Assembly: GCF_024206495.1 (NCBI RefSeq)
Contig: NZ_JAMBPQ010000006.1
Coordinates: forward strand, 277,663 to 341,662
DNA length: 64,000 nt
Source: Paraburkholderia sp. CNPSo 3272
GTDB lineage: Bacteria; Pseudomonadota; Gammaproteobacteria; Burkholderiales; Burkholderiaceae
Direction: 5' to 3'
Made by a program: the position numbers and the translations under genes. Shown piece after piece: positions 54,012-63,000 of this stretch. The number at the start of each line of letters is the position of its first letter. Positions within the stretch are counted from its first letter, which is position 1. Below the pieces are notes generated by a model. The model did not search any database. It saw only the letters and a program-made list of their open reading frames with translations, and was not told the DNA's origin.

Positions 54012-55036
54012 GCGTCGGTCACCTCGTGCACGGGAAGCTCGGCATGGGGGCGCGCCTCGCGGCGGCGCAGCGGGGCCGGCGCCGGCGCCGCAGTTGCCGA
54101 TGCCGGTGCGCCAACCATCGCGCCTTGCCTGCCGCCCTGCCAGAAGTCGTAGTAGTTGAACCAGTTGTACGGCGCCATGCGGCAATAACGGTCGAGCAGC
54201 GTAACGTAACGCACGAGCGCCGCGTCGATGGCGCGCTGGCGCGACTCGCGCGGCACATCGGTGAAGTCCGCCAGCGTTTCGAAGTGCACGTCGTAGCGAT
54301 TGCCGCCGCGATACAGGCCCGTCATGAAGAGCACCGGGCGTTTGAGCATCGCGGCCATGTAGAGCGGCCCGAGCGGGAACGCCGCCGGCTCGCCGAGAAA
54401 CGCCATGCGGCGCATGGTGGCGGCGTCGCCGGCGAGCAGCGTGCGGTCCGCGAGCATACCGACCATGCAGTTCTGGTCGAGACGCTCGTGCACCTTCAGC
54501 ATCGAGCCGACCTGGCCGAGCCCTATCACTTCGGGCTTCGCCGCGGGATTCACGGCAGCGAGCGTCGCATTGATCTTCTGCGCGTTCTCTTCGTACATCG
54601 TCACCACCACGCGCAGGTCGGGCCGCGTGCGGCCGAGCGCACGCACGATCTCAAAGCTGCCGAGGTGCGCGCCCATCAGGAACACGCCGCGCCCCTTGGC
54701 GAGCGTCTCGTCCACGAGCGTATGGCCGTGCGGGCGGATATCGAACATGTCGAAGCGCGCGTTCGCCAGATAGATGCGGTCGTGGATCGTCGAGGCGAAC
54801 GTGAACACGTGGCGGTACACGTCGCGCCAGTTCGCGGGACGGCCCAGCACGCGGCGCAGGTAGTCGCGCGAGGACGCGCACGCGCGCGGCGAAAACAGCA
54901 CGAAATACAGCGCGATCAAATGCAGCAGCACGCGGCCCGCGCGGCGGCCGAGGCGCAGCGAGAGCCACGTCATGATGCGCAGGAGCAGCGTGTTGCTGCG
55001 CTCCTGCTGGTTCGCCCAGTCGGTGCGCTTCGTCAT
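54008..55036 (-). CDS. LpxL/HtrB-like lysophospholipid acyltransferase
   Basis: A 342-residue membrane-associated acyltransferase. One helix lies near residues 30-55. The catalytic HX4E motif is in LMGAHLGSFEIVRALGR, and MVGMLADRTLLAG and FPLGPLYMAAML follow as in LpxL-type enzymes. It should transfer the ACP-bound product to an acceptor such as a glycan or lipid. The last ~35 residues are alanine/proline/arginine-rich. The ATG overlaps the end of the acyl-activating gene as ATGA. Confidence 0.86.
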   Translation of the reverse strand: MTKRTDWANQQERSNTLLLRIMTWLSLRLGRRAGRVLLHLIALYFVLFSPRACASSRDYLRRVLGRPANWRDVYRHVFTFASTIHDRIYLANARFDMFDIRPHGHTLVDETLAKGRGVFLMGAHLGSFEIVRALGRTRPDLRVVVTMYEENAQKINATLAAVNPAAKPEVIGLGQVGSMLKVHERLDQNCMVGMLADRTLLAGDAATMRRMAFLGEPAAFPLGPLYMAAMLKRPVLFMTGLYRGGNRYDVHFETLADFTDVPRESRQRAIDAALVRYVTLLDRYCRMAPYNWFNYYDFWQGGRQGAMVGAPASATAAPAPAPLRRREARPHAELPVHEVTDA

Positions 55037-56841
55037 GGCTGCGCTCCGTTTTTTTCGTCGCTGATGACGCCGCTCGCGACATCGCGCGCGCCCGCGCGCA
55101 GCGTGAAGCGGATCGCGCCGCTCGCCGCCGCGTCCCAGGCGAGGTCCAGCGTTTCACCGGGCGCGGCCGGGCTCAGAAATTTCGCGGTGCTGAGCTTGAA
55201 CGTGGTGAACGGCCGGTTCAGCGCGTCGCCGATCGCGTCGATGGCGTGATCGAGCAGCACGACGCCGGGCACGATCGGGTGTCCCGGGAAGTGGCCAGGC
55301 AGCGCGGGATGATCGGCGGGAATCGTGAACGAAAGCGCGGACGCCGGTTTGGCCAAAGCATCGCCCGCTTTCTGCGCGGCCGGCGCGAGGCCGCCGCGCA
55401 TCTGCCGCGCGACGAACGCCGCGAGCACGTCATGCGGCAGCTTGCCGGTGTCGTTGCGCGGCAGGGAATCGACGAACAGGAGCGGACGCGGCAGAAACGC
55501 GCGATCGATGCGCTCGCGCAGCGCGCGCTGCAGATCGGCGAGCGCAAGCGTCGGCGCGACCACGAGCGCGACGAGACGCTGCACGACGTCGTGGCCCGTG
55601 CGCGCATCGTGCTCCAGGTGCGCGGGCATGAAGAACACACCGTCCACCACGCCCGGAATCGCGTTGAGCTGATGGTTGAGGTAGGCGAGCGAGGTCCGCT
55701 TGCCCGCGATGTTGACGAGGTCCGCCTTGCGCCCGTGCAGCAGGAAACGCTGCGCGTCGAGCAGTTCGATGGCGTCGCCCATCGGCACCGGCTCTTCCAC
55801 GTGGCCGCCCGATACCCACATCGTCGGGCCTTCGTCGTCCTGGGCCGCGCTTTCGCGCGCTTCGAAGCGAATCTTCGGGAACAGCTGCCACGTTGCGCCC
55901 TTCGCGGTGCGGCGCGTCGCGATCTGGCCGGTTTCGGTGCTGCCGTAAATTTCGACGAGGGGCGCCCTCAGGCGCGTTTCCGCTTCGAGCGCGAGCTTTT
56001 CCGAGAGCGGCGCGGTGGCGGAGAGGACCAGCTCGGCCGCCGGTAGCGCGTGATCGGTGGCGAGCAGCGCGCGCAGATGGATCGGCGAAGTCACGAGCAC
56101 GCGCGGGTGCGGCACGGCTTCGAGTTCGTCGCGGATATCGACGGGATAGAACGGCAGCCGGTTGCTGAACGCGAAGCCGCCGATCAGCGGGAGCAGCACG
56201 GTCACTTCGAAGCCGTACATGTGCTGCGGCGGCACGGTGCCGACGATGGTGCAGTCGGGCGCGGCCAGCAGGCCGTGCCGCTCGGCCGACGCGCGCACGC
56301 CGGCCACCAGCACGCCCCACGTCTTGGGATGCGGCACCGGCGCGCCGGTGGAGCCCGAGGTGAACACGTAGGCCACGACGCGCGAAGCGTCGATCCGCGG
56401 GACGACGAAGGGCGCGTGCTCGTCTGCTTCCTGCGGGGCTTCGGGATACGCGAAACGCGGCAGGTCGATAGCGCAATCGGGCGCGTCGTGGAGGCAGAAC
56501 GCATCGGGGGCGAACGAGGCGAGCTGGCGCACCGTCTCCGGCGTCTGCGTGGACGGCAGCAGGCTGATGCGGCCGGACACGAACGCCGCGCACAGGCCCA
56601 CCGTGAAGCGGTAGCGGTCGCGGCAGACGTTGAACACGTGGCCGCCCGCCGGCAGCGCCGCGGCCACACGCGTGACATCGGCGAGGAACGCGCGGACCGT
56701 GACAGGCGCACCGTCGCGCCAGGCAATGACCTGGTCGGGCGACGTATGAAAAACGAGCGGATGAGTCTGCATAACTTCAGTCAATACGGATTCCTGCGTT
56801 GTTGTTCCCTGCTTTGATTCAGGCTGGCGAGCGGCATCCAT
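55033..56841 (-). CDS. Acyl/aryl-activating enzyme fused to a FabZ-like hotdog domain
   Basis: A 602-residue protein. Residues ~20-475 form an AMP-binding ligase (VVAYVFTSGSTGAPVPHPKTW as P-loop, EIYGSTETGQIATR, LLHGRKADLVNIAGKRTS). Residues ~500-600 form a hotdog domain with HPALPGHFPGHPIVPGVVLLDHA, the catalytic-histidine motif of FabZ. It should activate an acyl or aryl starter for loading on the ACP and dehydrate hydroxyacyl intermediates, probably with the ApeP-like partner. ATG 56841 lies two bases after the preceding stop; MQTH (56772) is a shorter alternative. Confidence 0.85.
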   Translation of the reverse strand: MDAARQPESKQGTTTQESVLTEVMQTHPLVFHTSPDQVIAWRDGAPVTVRAFLADVTRVAAALPAGGHVFNVCRDRYRFTVGLCAAFVSGRISLLPSTQTPETVRQLASFAPDAFCLHDAPDCAIDLPRFAYPEAPQEADEHAPFVVPRIDASRVVAYVFTSGSTGAPVPHPKTWGVLVAGVRASAERHGLLAAPDCTIVGTVPPQHMYGFEVTVLLPLIGGFAFSNRLPFYPVDIRDELEAVPHPRVLVTSPIHLRALLATDHALPAAELVLSATAPLSEKLALEAETRLRAPLVEIYGSTETGQIATRRTAKGATWQLFPKIRFEARESAAQDDEGPTMWVSGGHVEEPVPMGDAIELLDAQRFLLHGRKADLVNIAGKRTSLAYLNHQLNAIPGVVDGVFFMPAHLEHDARTGHDVVQRLVALVVAPTLALADLQRALRERIDRAFLPRPLLFVDSLPRNDTGKLPHDVLAAFVARQMRGGLAPAAQKAGDALAKPASALSFTIPADHPALPGHFPGHPIVPGVVLLDHAIDAIGDALNRPFTTFKLSTAKFLSPAAPGETLDLAWDAAASGAIRFTLRAGARDVASGVISDEKNGAQP

Positions 56842-56843
56842 GA

Positions 56844-57500
56844 TCAGGAGTGCTCCGCGTGCGCCTGGGTCGTCTGCCGGTATGCGCGGATCGCGTCGAG
56901 CATGCCGGCATTCGCCTCGCCAGGCAGCACGAAACGCCGGCATGCGTGCTCGGCGACGAACATCACCGCCACGAGCGGCAACGCCAGATAGTTGGCGAAC
57001 GTCGACCACGCGACGATCGGTGCAACCGCGAACATCAGCGTCGAAACGCCGGCAATCGCGACGAAAAAAACCGTCCATGCGAGCGTGATCTGGCGCGTAT
57101 AGCGCGCGACGGACGGCGTCAGCGCGCCGCCGTGGATCATCGACGCGAACTGCGTGCAAAGCGGCACGCGACCCGCCGCGAGCGTGCGCCCGAACAGCAA
57201 CGCCATCGCGAGGTTGAAGCTCACATGCTCCAGATACAGTCCCCACTCAAAGTGCCAAGCAAGCGGCGTGCGCATGAACCACACCGTGAGCACCACGAGC
57301 GTCCACAGCGGCAGCAGCCACGCCCGGCGCGGCGAACGCGCGGCGGCGGCCAGCGCGATCGCGAGCGGGGGCACGAGCGCCATGGCCAGGCCGAAGCCGT
57401 GCGCGCCGGGCGTCGCGACCGCGTAGTGCGCGCCGATTTGCCAGGCGGCCACGGCCGTCACTCCGAGGGCAGCGCGCGCCGCCGCGGCCACGGCGCTCAC
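56844..57500 (-). CDS. Predicted membrane protein of the lipid cluster (COG4648-like)
   Basis: A 218-residue inner-membrane protein with about six helices. LEHVSFNLAMALLFGRTLAAGRVPLCTQFA and SVARYTRQITLAWTVFFVAIAG are the recognisable blocks; similar proteins occur in aryl polyene clusters but have no proven function. It is first in the long minus-strand operon. The start is GTG 57500 with GGAGG six bases before it. Confidence 0.8.
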   Translation of the reverse strand: MSAVAAAARAALGVTAVAAWQIGAHYAVATPGAHGFGLAMALVPPLAIALAAAARSPRRAWLLPLWTLVVLTVWFMRTPLAWHFEWGLYLEHVSFNLAMALLFGRTLAAGRVPLCTQFASMIHGGALTPSVARYTRQITLAWTVFFVAIAGVSTLMFAVAPIVAWSTFANYLALPLVAVMFVAEHACRRFVLPGEANAGMLDAIRAYRQTTQAHAEHS

Positions 57501-58024
57501 CGCCCGCCTCCGCGCACGCGCGCGCCAGAGGGCCGTGCGCAGGGCGCCGGCGGGCGGTCGGCCCCGGTGCGACCCAGGGCGGTCTGGCTAAGCAAAGAGG
57601 GCATCTGGCAAATATCGCAAATGGACTCGTAAGTGAATCGTAGGGTAAGGCAAGCGCCCCGAATCCTCTTAAGAAACGCAAGTATCGGGCCGGTTTTTTG
57701 CAAGCGTGTTCAGGCACGCACATTTTAAGATTGGCGGGACCCGATCACCTGTCCTGCCGGATGCCGGTTTGTAACTGAATGTTCGGAATCGCGTTAGGCG
57801 GGTTTTTTGTCCGATCCAGACAGGCCCGAAGCCGTGCAAGCGTCTCGCGCGTTCCGATCGCAAAAAAGCGCGGCGCTTGGCACCGACCCTCTGTAACCCT
57901 TTCGGCTGGGAGCACGGTATACGCACCGATACCCTTCACTTAGAATCCTGGTAACTTTTACATCAAACGAACCCTAAAAACGGGTGGCCGGCGCTTTCGG
58001 CCCGCACGCCCGGAGAGCCCACGC
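57501..58024. other. Divergent promoter region of the lipid cluster
   Basis: A 524-base AT-richer gap between the two arms of the cluster. It contains short T-runs (57693-57698, 57802-57807) and an A-run (57862-57867) but no supported gene; frames on the minus strand here lack ribosome sites. Promoters for both arms must lie here, with the plus promoter probably near TAGAATCC (57941-57948). I cannot define exact boxes. Confidence 0.55.
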
Positions 58025-58288
58025 ATGATGAACGCACTGGAACAAGAGCTCGCCACGCAGATCGTGAAAGAGCTGAATCTCGAAGATGTCTCGCTCGACG
58101 AAGTGGGCGCCGACACTCCGCTCTACGGCGAAGGCTTCGGGCTCGACTCGATCGACATTCTGGAAATTGCGCTGCTGATCTCGAAGAAGTACGGCTTCGA
58201 GTTACGCTCGGACAATCCGGAAAACGAGAAGATCTTCGCGACGCTCGGCACGCTGGCCGCCTACGTCGCGGCGCACCGCGTGCGCTGA
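58025..58288 (+). CDS. Acyl carrier protein of the lipid cluster
   Basis: An 87-residue acyl carrier protein. The phosphopantetheine serine is S42 in GFGLDSIDILEIALLI, the canonical DSxD-type site. It carries the growing chain for the ketosynthase, ketoreductase and dehydratases of this locus. Aryl polyene loci often have two ACPs; only one is seen here. The start is one of two adjacent ATG codons (58025, 58028). It heads the plus-strand arm. Confidence 0.88.
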   Translation: MMNALEQELATQIVKELNLEDVSLDEVGADTPLYGEGFGLDSIDILEIALLISKKYGFELRSDNPENEKIFATLGTLAAYVAAHRVR

Positions 58289-58360
58289 TCGTGCGCGGCG
58301 CGCGGTGCCATGACTGCCGGCGCTGGCCAGGACCTGGCCAGAATTGAGGGAGGAGAACCC

Positions 58361-59077
58361 ATGCGTGCACTCGTCACTGGCGGCAGCGGCGCACTAGGCC
58401 AGGCCATCAGCGTTGCGCTCGCGCAGGCGGGCCACGAGGTCTGGGTGCACGCGAACCGGCGTCTGGCCGAGGCCGAGGCCGTCGCGCAGCGCATCGTCGC
58501 GGCCGGCGGCAGCGCGCACGCCATCGCCTTCGATGTGACCGACGCCGACGCGGCCGAAGCCGCGCTCGCACGGCTCGTGGAAGACGCGCCCGTGCAGATT
58601 CTGGTGAACAACGCGGGCATACACGACGACGCGCCATTGGTCGGCATGCGCCGGGAGCAATGGCGCCGCGTGATCGACGTCTCGCTCAACGGCTTTTTCA
58701 ACGTGACCCAGCCGCTTCTCATGCCGATGATCCGCACGCGCCGCGGGCGCATCGTCAACATCGCCTCGCTCGCGGGCGTGATGGGCAATCGCGGCCAGGC
58801 GAACTACGCGGCCGCGAAAGCCGGGCTGATCGGCGCGACGAAATCGCTCTCGCTGGAGCTGGCTTCGCGCGGCATCACCGTGAACGCCGTGGCGCCCGGC
58901 ATCATCGAAACGCCGATGGCGGAGCACGCGTTTCCCGCCGAGCGCATCAAGCAGCTCGTGCCCGCGCAGCGCGCCGGCCAGCCCGCGGAAGTCGCGGGCA
59001 TGGTGGCGTACCTGGTGTCCGACGCGGCCGCCTACGTGACAGGGCAAGTGCTCTCGATCAACGGCGGCCTGGCCTGA
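58361..59077 (+). CDS. 3-oxoacyl-ACP reductase (FabG-like)
   Basis: A 238-residue short-chain dehydrogenase. The cofactor motif is ALVTGGSGALGQAI, the N-box LVNNAGIHDD, and the catalytic Ser-Tyr-Lys lies in VNIASLAGVMGNRGQANYAAAKAG. It reduces 3-oxoacyl-ACP intermediates with NADPH and corresponds to the ApeQ-type ketoreductase of polyene systems. GGGAGGAG precedes ATG 58361; the frame opens 17 codons earlier but that part has no family similarity. It lies 72 bases after the ACP gene. Confidence 0.86.
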   Translation: MRALVTGGSGALGQAISVALAQAGHEVWVHANRRLAEAEAVAQRIVAAGGSAHAIAFDVTDADAAEAALARLVEDAPVQILVNNAGIHDDAPLVGMRREQWRRVIDVSLNGFFNVTQPLLMPMIRTRRGRIVNIASLAGVMGNRGQANYAAAKAGLIGATKSLSLELASRGITVNAVAPGIIETPMAEHAFPAERIKQLVPAQRAGQPAEVAGMVAYLVSDAAAYVTGQVLSINGGLA

Positions 59078-59122
59078 ACACGCGGCGCGTTTTTCGCCGC
59101 TGCATCCTCTGAGGAAATACGA

Positions 59123-60076
59123 GTGTCTGTGCAACCCTTCGACGCAAAGCGGCAGTCGCGCTCCGCGCCCGGCACAAGCACGGGCGCGAGCGCCGAAGCA
59201 TCCGGATACGAAGCGCCCGCGCACGATGCGCCGGACCTTCGCCCAGGCGGTTATGCGCGCACGGCGACGCGACCTAAAATTTTTTCAGGGTCTCACGCTG
59301 CAGAGGCAGCCGCTGCCATGGCCACGCCTTCGTCCACGCATCTCGTCCTGATCCCGAGCTACAACCCGGGCGCCAAGCTCGACGAGACCGTGCGCGGCGC
59401 ACGCGCGCAATGGAACCCCGTGTGGGTCGTGGTGGACGGCAGCACGGACGGCAGCGCCGCGCGCCTGCAGGCCATGGCCAACGACGACCCCGGCCTGCAC
59501 GTCATGGTGCTGCCCGCCAACCGGGGCAAGGGCGGCGCGGTGCTCGCGGGGCTCGAAGCCGCCGCGGCGCGCGGATTCACGCACGTGCTGACAATGGACT
59601 CCGACGGCCAGCACCCCGCCGCGCTGATCCCCGAATTCATGGCCGCCTCGCAGGCCGCGCCCGAAGCCATGGTGCTGGGCCGGCCGAAGTTCGACGCGAG
59701 CGCGCCGCAACTGCGCGTGCAGGGACGACGCCTGTCGAACCTCTTCGCCGACTTCGAGACGCTGTGGGCCGGCATTGGCGACTCGCTGTACGGCTTTCGC
59801 GTGTACCCGATCGCGCCACTGAAGGCGATCATGCACCGCCAGACGTGGATGCGCCGCTTCGACTTCGATCCCGAAGCCGCCGTGCGCCTGTGCTGGGCCG
59901 GCGTGCAGCCCATCCAGATCGAGGCGCCGGTGCGCTACTTCGGCGCCGATGAAGGCGGCGTTTCGCATTTCAATTACGTGCGCGACAACCTGCTGCTCGC
60001 GGGCATGCATCTGCGGCTCGTGAGCGGGTTCGCGCTGCGCCTGCCCCGCTTGCTCGGCAAGCGCCTGCTTCCCTGA
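59123..60076 (+). CDS. GT2-family glycosyltransferase
   Basis: A 317-residue protein with a GT-A domain (about 70-300). LVLIPSYNPGAKLDETV opens the fold, the DXD-type metal site is in TMDSDGQHP, and GDSLYGFRVYPIAPLKAI follows the polyprenyl-phosphate glycosyltransferase pattern. The first ~65 residues are low-complexity and may be a spurious or disordered tail; ATG 59318 is an alternative start. GTG 59123 follows GAGG at eight bases. It ends the plus arm and may attach sugar to the product or its carrier. Confidence 0.82.
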   Translation: MSVQPFDAKRQSRSAPGTSTGASAEASGYEAPAHDAPDLRPGGYARTATRPKIFSGSHAAEAAAAMATPSSTHLVLIPSYNPGAKLDETVRGARAQWNPVWVVVDGSTDGSAARLQAMANDDPGLHVMVLPANRGKGGAVLAGLEAAAARGFTHVLTMDSDGQHPAALIPEFMAASQAAPEAMVLGRPKFDASAPQLRVQGRRLSNLFADFETLWAGIGDSLYGFRVYPIAPLKAIMHRQTWMRRFDFDPEAAVRLCWAGVQPIQIEAPVRYFGADEGGVSHFNYVRDNLLLAGMHLRLVSGFALRLPRLLGKRLLP

Positions 60077-60091
60077 TCGCTTATTGGCTCG

Positions 60092-63000
60092 CTACGCCGT
60101 GGCGCGCTGCGTAGCGCTCGTGCGATAGTCGGCCAGCAAGCGCTCCTGCTTTTTGCCGGCCGCAGCGAGATTGCGCGCCTTGACGTGGCCGAAGCCGCGA
60201 ATCTCGTCGGGCAGCGCCGCCAGCTGCAGCGCGACGGGCATGCGCTGGGCGTCGAGGCTCGCGCAGAATTCGTCCACGAGCGCCACGTATTGCGCAATCG
60301 AGCGGCGTTCGTCGCGACGCTCTCCGGTCTTGCCGAACACGTCGAACGCCGTGCCGCGCAGCCCCTTCATGCGAGCCAGCGTGCGCAACACCGGCAGCAC
60401 CCAAGGACCGAAACGGCGCTTCACGAGATGACCGTGCTCGTCGCGCTTCGCGAACAACGGCGGCGCGAGCCAGAAGTTCAGCTTGTAGTCGCGTCCCGGC
60501 TCGCCTTCGAACTGCTCGCGCAGCTTCTGCAGATACGCAGGATCGGCATACAGACGCGCGACCTCGTACTCGTCCTTGTAAGCCATGAGCCTGGCGAGAT
60601 TCACGGCCACGGCGCGCGTGAGCGGCAGCTTCGCGTCGCCGCCGCCAAGCGCCGTCTCTTTCTCACGAATGCGCTCGACCACGCGGCGATATTGCTCAGC
60701 ATAGGCGCTGTTCTGATATGCGGTGAGCAACGCTTCGCGCGCGGCAATCACCTTCTCGAGCGATTCGGGCATGTGCAGAACGACGGCTTGCGGCTGTGCC
60801 GGCGCTTTGGTGAGTGTGCGCACGACCGCCTCGCCATGATGCGCGACGTAGCGGCCCCAGTTGAACGCCTGCTGGTTCTTCTCCACGGCCACGGCGTTGA
60901 GTTCGATCGCGCGACGAAGATGCGCGAGTTCGAGCGGTAGCCAGCCCTTTTGCCACGCATAGCCCAGCAGCAGCGGGTTGCTGTAGATCGTGTCGCCGAG
61001 CAAGGCCAGCGCGAGCGCATTGGCGTCCACGAACGCACAGCCCTCGCCGATGCTCGCGCGCAGTTCGTCCTCGGTTTGCGCGCCCGGGAACGTCCACTTC
61101 GGATTCTTGACGAATTCCGCTGTCGGCGTCGCGCCGCTGTTGATTGCCGCGACCGTCACGCCATGCTGGGTGCGCGATAGCACGTCACCCGAAGCGGAGA
61201 CGATCGCGTCGCAGCCGATCACGAGGCGCGCCTCGCCCGTGGCGATGCGCGTGGCGTGCAAGGCGGCGGGCGTCGCCGCCACCTGCACGTGGCTCAGCAC
61301 GGCGCCGCCCTTTTGCGCGAGCCCGGCCATGTCGAGCACGGTCACGCCCTTGCCCGCAAGATGCGCGGCCATGCCTATCAAGCCGCCGATGGTCACGACA
61401 CCCGTACCGCCGACGCCCGTCACGAGGATGCCGTAAGGCTTCTCCAGTTGCGGGAGCTCCGGCATGGGCAACGCGTCGAAATCGATCGAGGCGGCGCTGG
61501 ACACGTTTGCCGCGCGCGGCTTGCGCAACTGCGCGCCCTCGGCCGTCACGAAGCTCGGGCAAAAGCCCTTCACGCACGAGAAGTCCTTGTTGCACGACGA
61601 CTGGTTGATCTTGCGCTTCGTGCCGAGCGGCGTATCGAGCGGCTCGACGGAAAGGCAGTTCGATTGCACCGAGCAGTCGCCGCAGCCCTCGCACACGGCG
61701 TCGTTGATGAACGCGCGGCGCGCCGGGTCGGGATAGGCGCCGCGCTTGCGGCGACGGCGCTTTTCGGTGGCGCAGGTCTGGTCGTAGATCAGCACCGTGG
61801 TGCCCGCGATTTCGCGCAATGTCCGCTGCACGCTATCGAGCTGGTCGCGATGATGAACATCCACGCCCGTCGGCAAAACGATATTGGCGCCGTATTTTTG
61901 CGGCTCGTCCGTGACGATGACGATGCGCTTCGCGCCTTCGGCATGCACCTGATGCGCGATCTGCGGCACGGTGAGCACGCCGTCCACGGGCTGGCCGCCC
62001 GTCATCGCCACCGCGTCGTTGTAGAGAATCTTGTAGGTGATGTTGGCATTCGATGCGATGGCCGCGCGAATCGCCAGCAGTCCTGAGTGAAAGTAGGTGC
62101 CGTCGCCGAGATTCACGAACACGTGCTTGTCGCCCGAGAAGTGCATCTGGCCGAGCCACGCCACGCCCTCGCCGCCCATCTGGCTGAAGGTTTCGGTCTT
62201 GCGGTCCATCCACATCGACATGTAGTGGCAGCCGATGCCCGCCAGCGCGCGCGAGCCTTCGGGCACGTTCGTCGAGGTGTTGTGCGGGCAGCCCGAGCAG
62301 AACCACGGCTTGCGCTCCACCGTCACGCGCGGCTTCGCTGCCTCGCGTTCCTTCGCCTCGATGATCGCCACCCGCGCGAGCATGCGCGCGCGAACTTCCT
62401 CGGGCACGTCGGCGCGCGCGAGACGCCGCGCAATGGCCTTGGCGATCAGCGCGGGCGAGAGTTCGTAGTGCGCGGGCAGCAGCCAGTTGCCGCGCGGCAC
62501 CGACCATTCGCCGCCTTCGTTGTCGCGCTCGTCGAATTTGCCGTAGATCTTGGGGCGCACGTCTTCGCGCCAGTTGTAGAGCTCTTCCTTGAGCGCATAT
62601 TCGAGAATCTGGCGCTTTTCCTCCACCACGAGAATTTCTTCGAGACCGGTGGCGAAGCCGCGCGCGTCCTGCGCGTCGAGCGGCCACACACAGCCCACCT
62701 TGAGCACGCGCACGCCGATCTGCGCGCAGGTTTCGTCGTCGAGGCCGAGGTCGGTGAGCGCCTGGCGCACGTCGAGATACGCCTTGCCCGCGGTCATGAT
62801 GCCAAAGCGCGCGCGCGGCGAATCGATCACTACGCGGTTCAGGCGGTTCGCTCGCACGTATGCGAGCGCGGCGTACCACTTCTCGTCGAGCAGCCGCGCT
62901 TCCTGGGCGAGCGGCGTGTCGGGCCAGCGGATATTGAGGCCGCCTTCGGGCATCGTGTAGTCGGCGGGCGTGACGATCTCCACGCGATCCGGGTCGAGGT

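Noticed and set aside
57669..57939. Small minus-strand genes in the divergent region
   Set aside because: No ribosome binding site and no recognisable protein features; codon use does not match neighbours.
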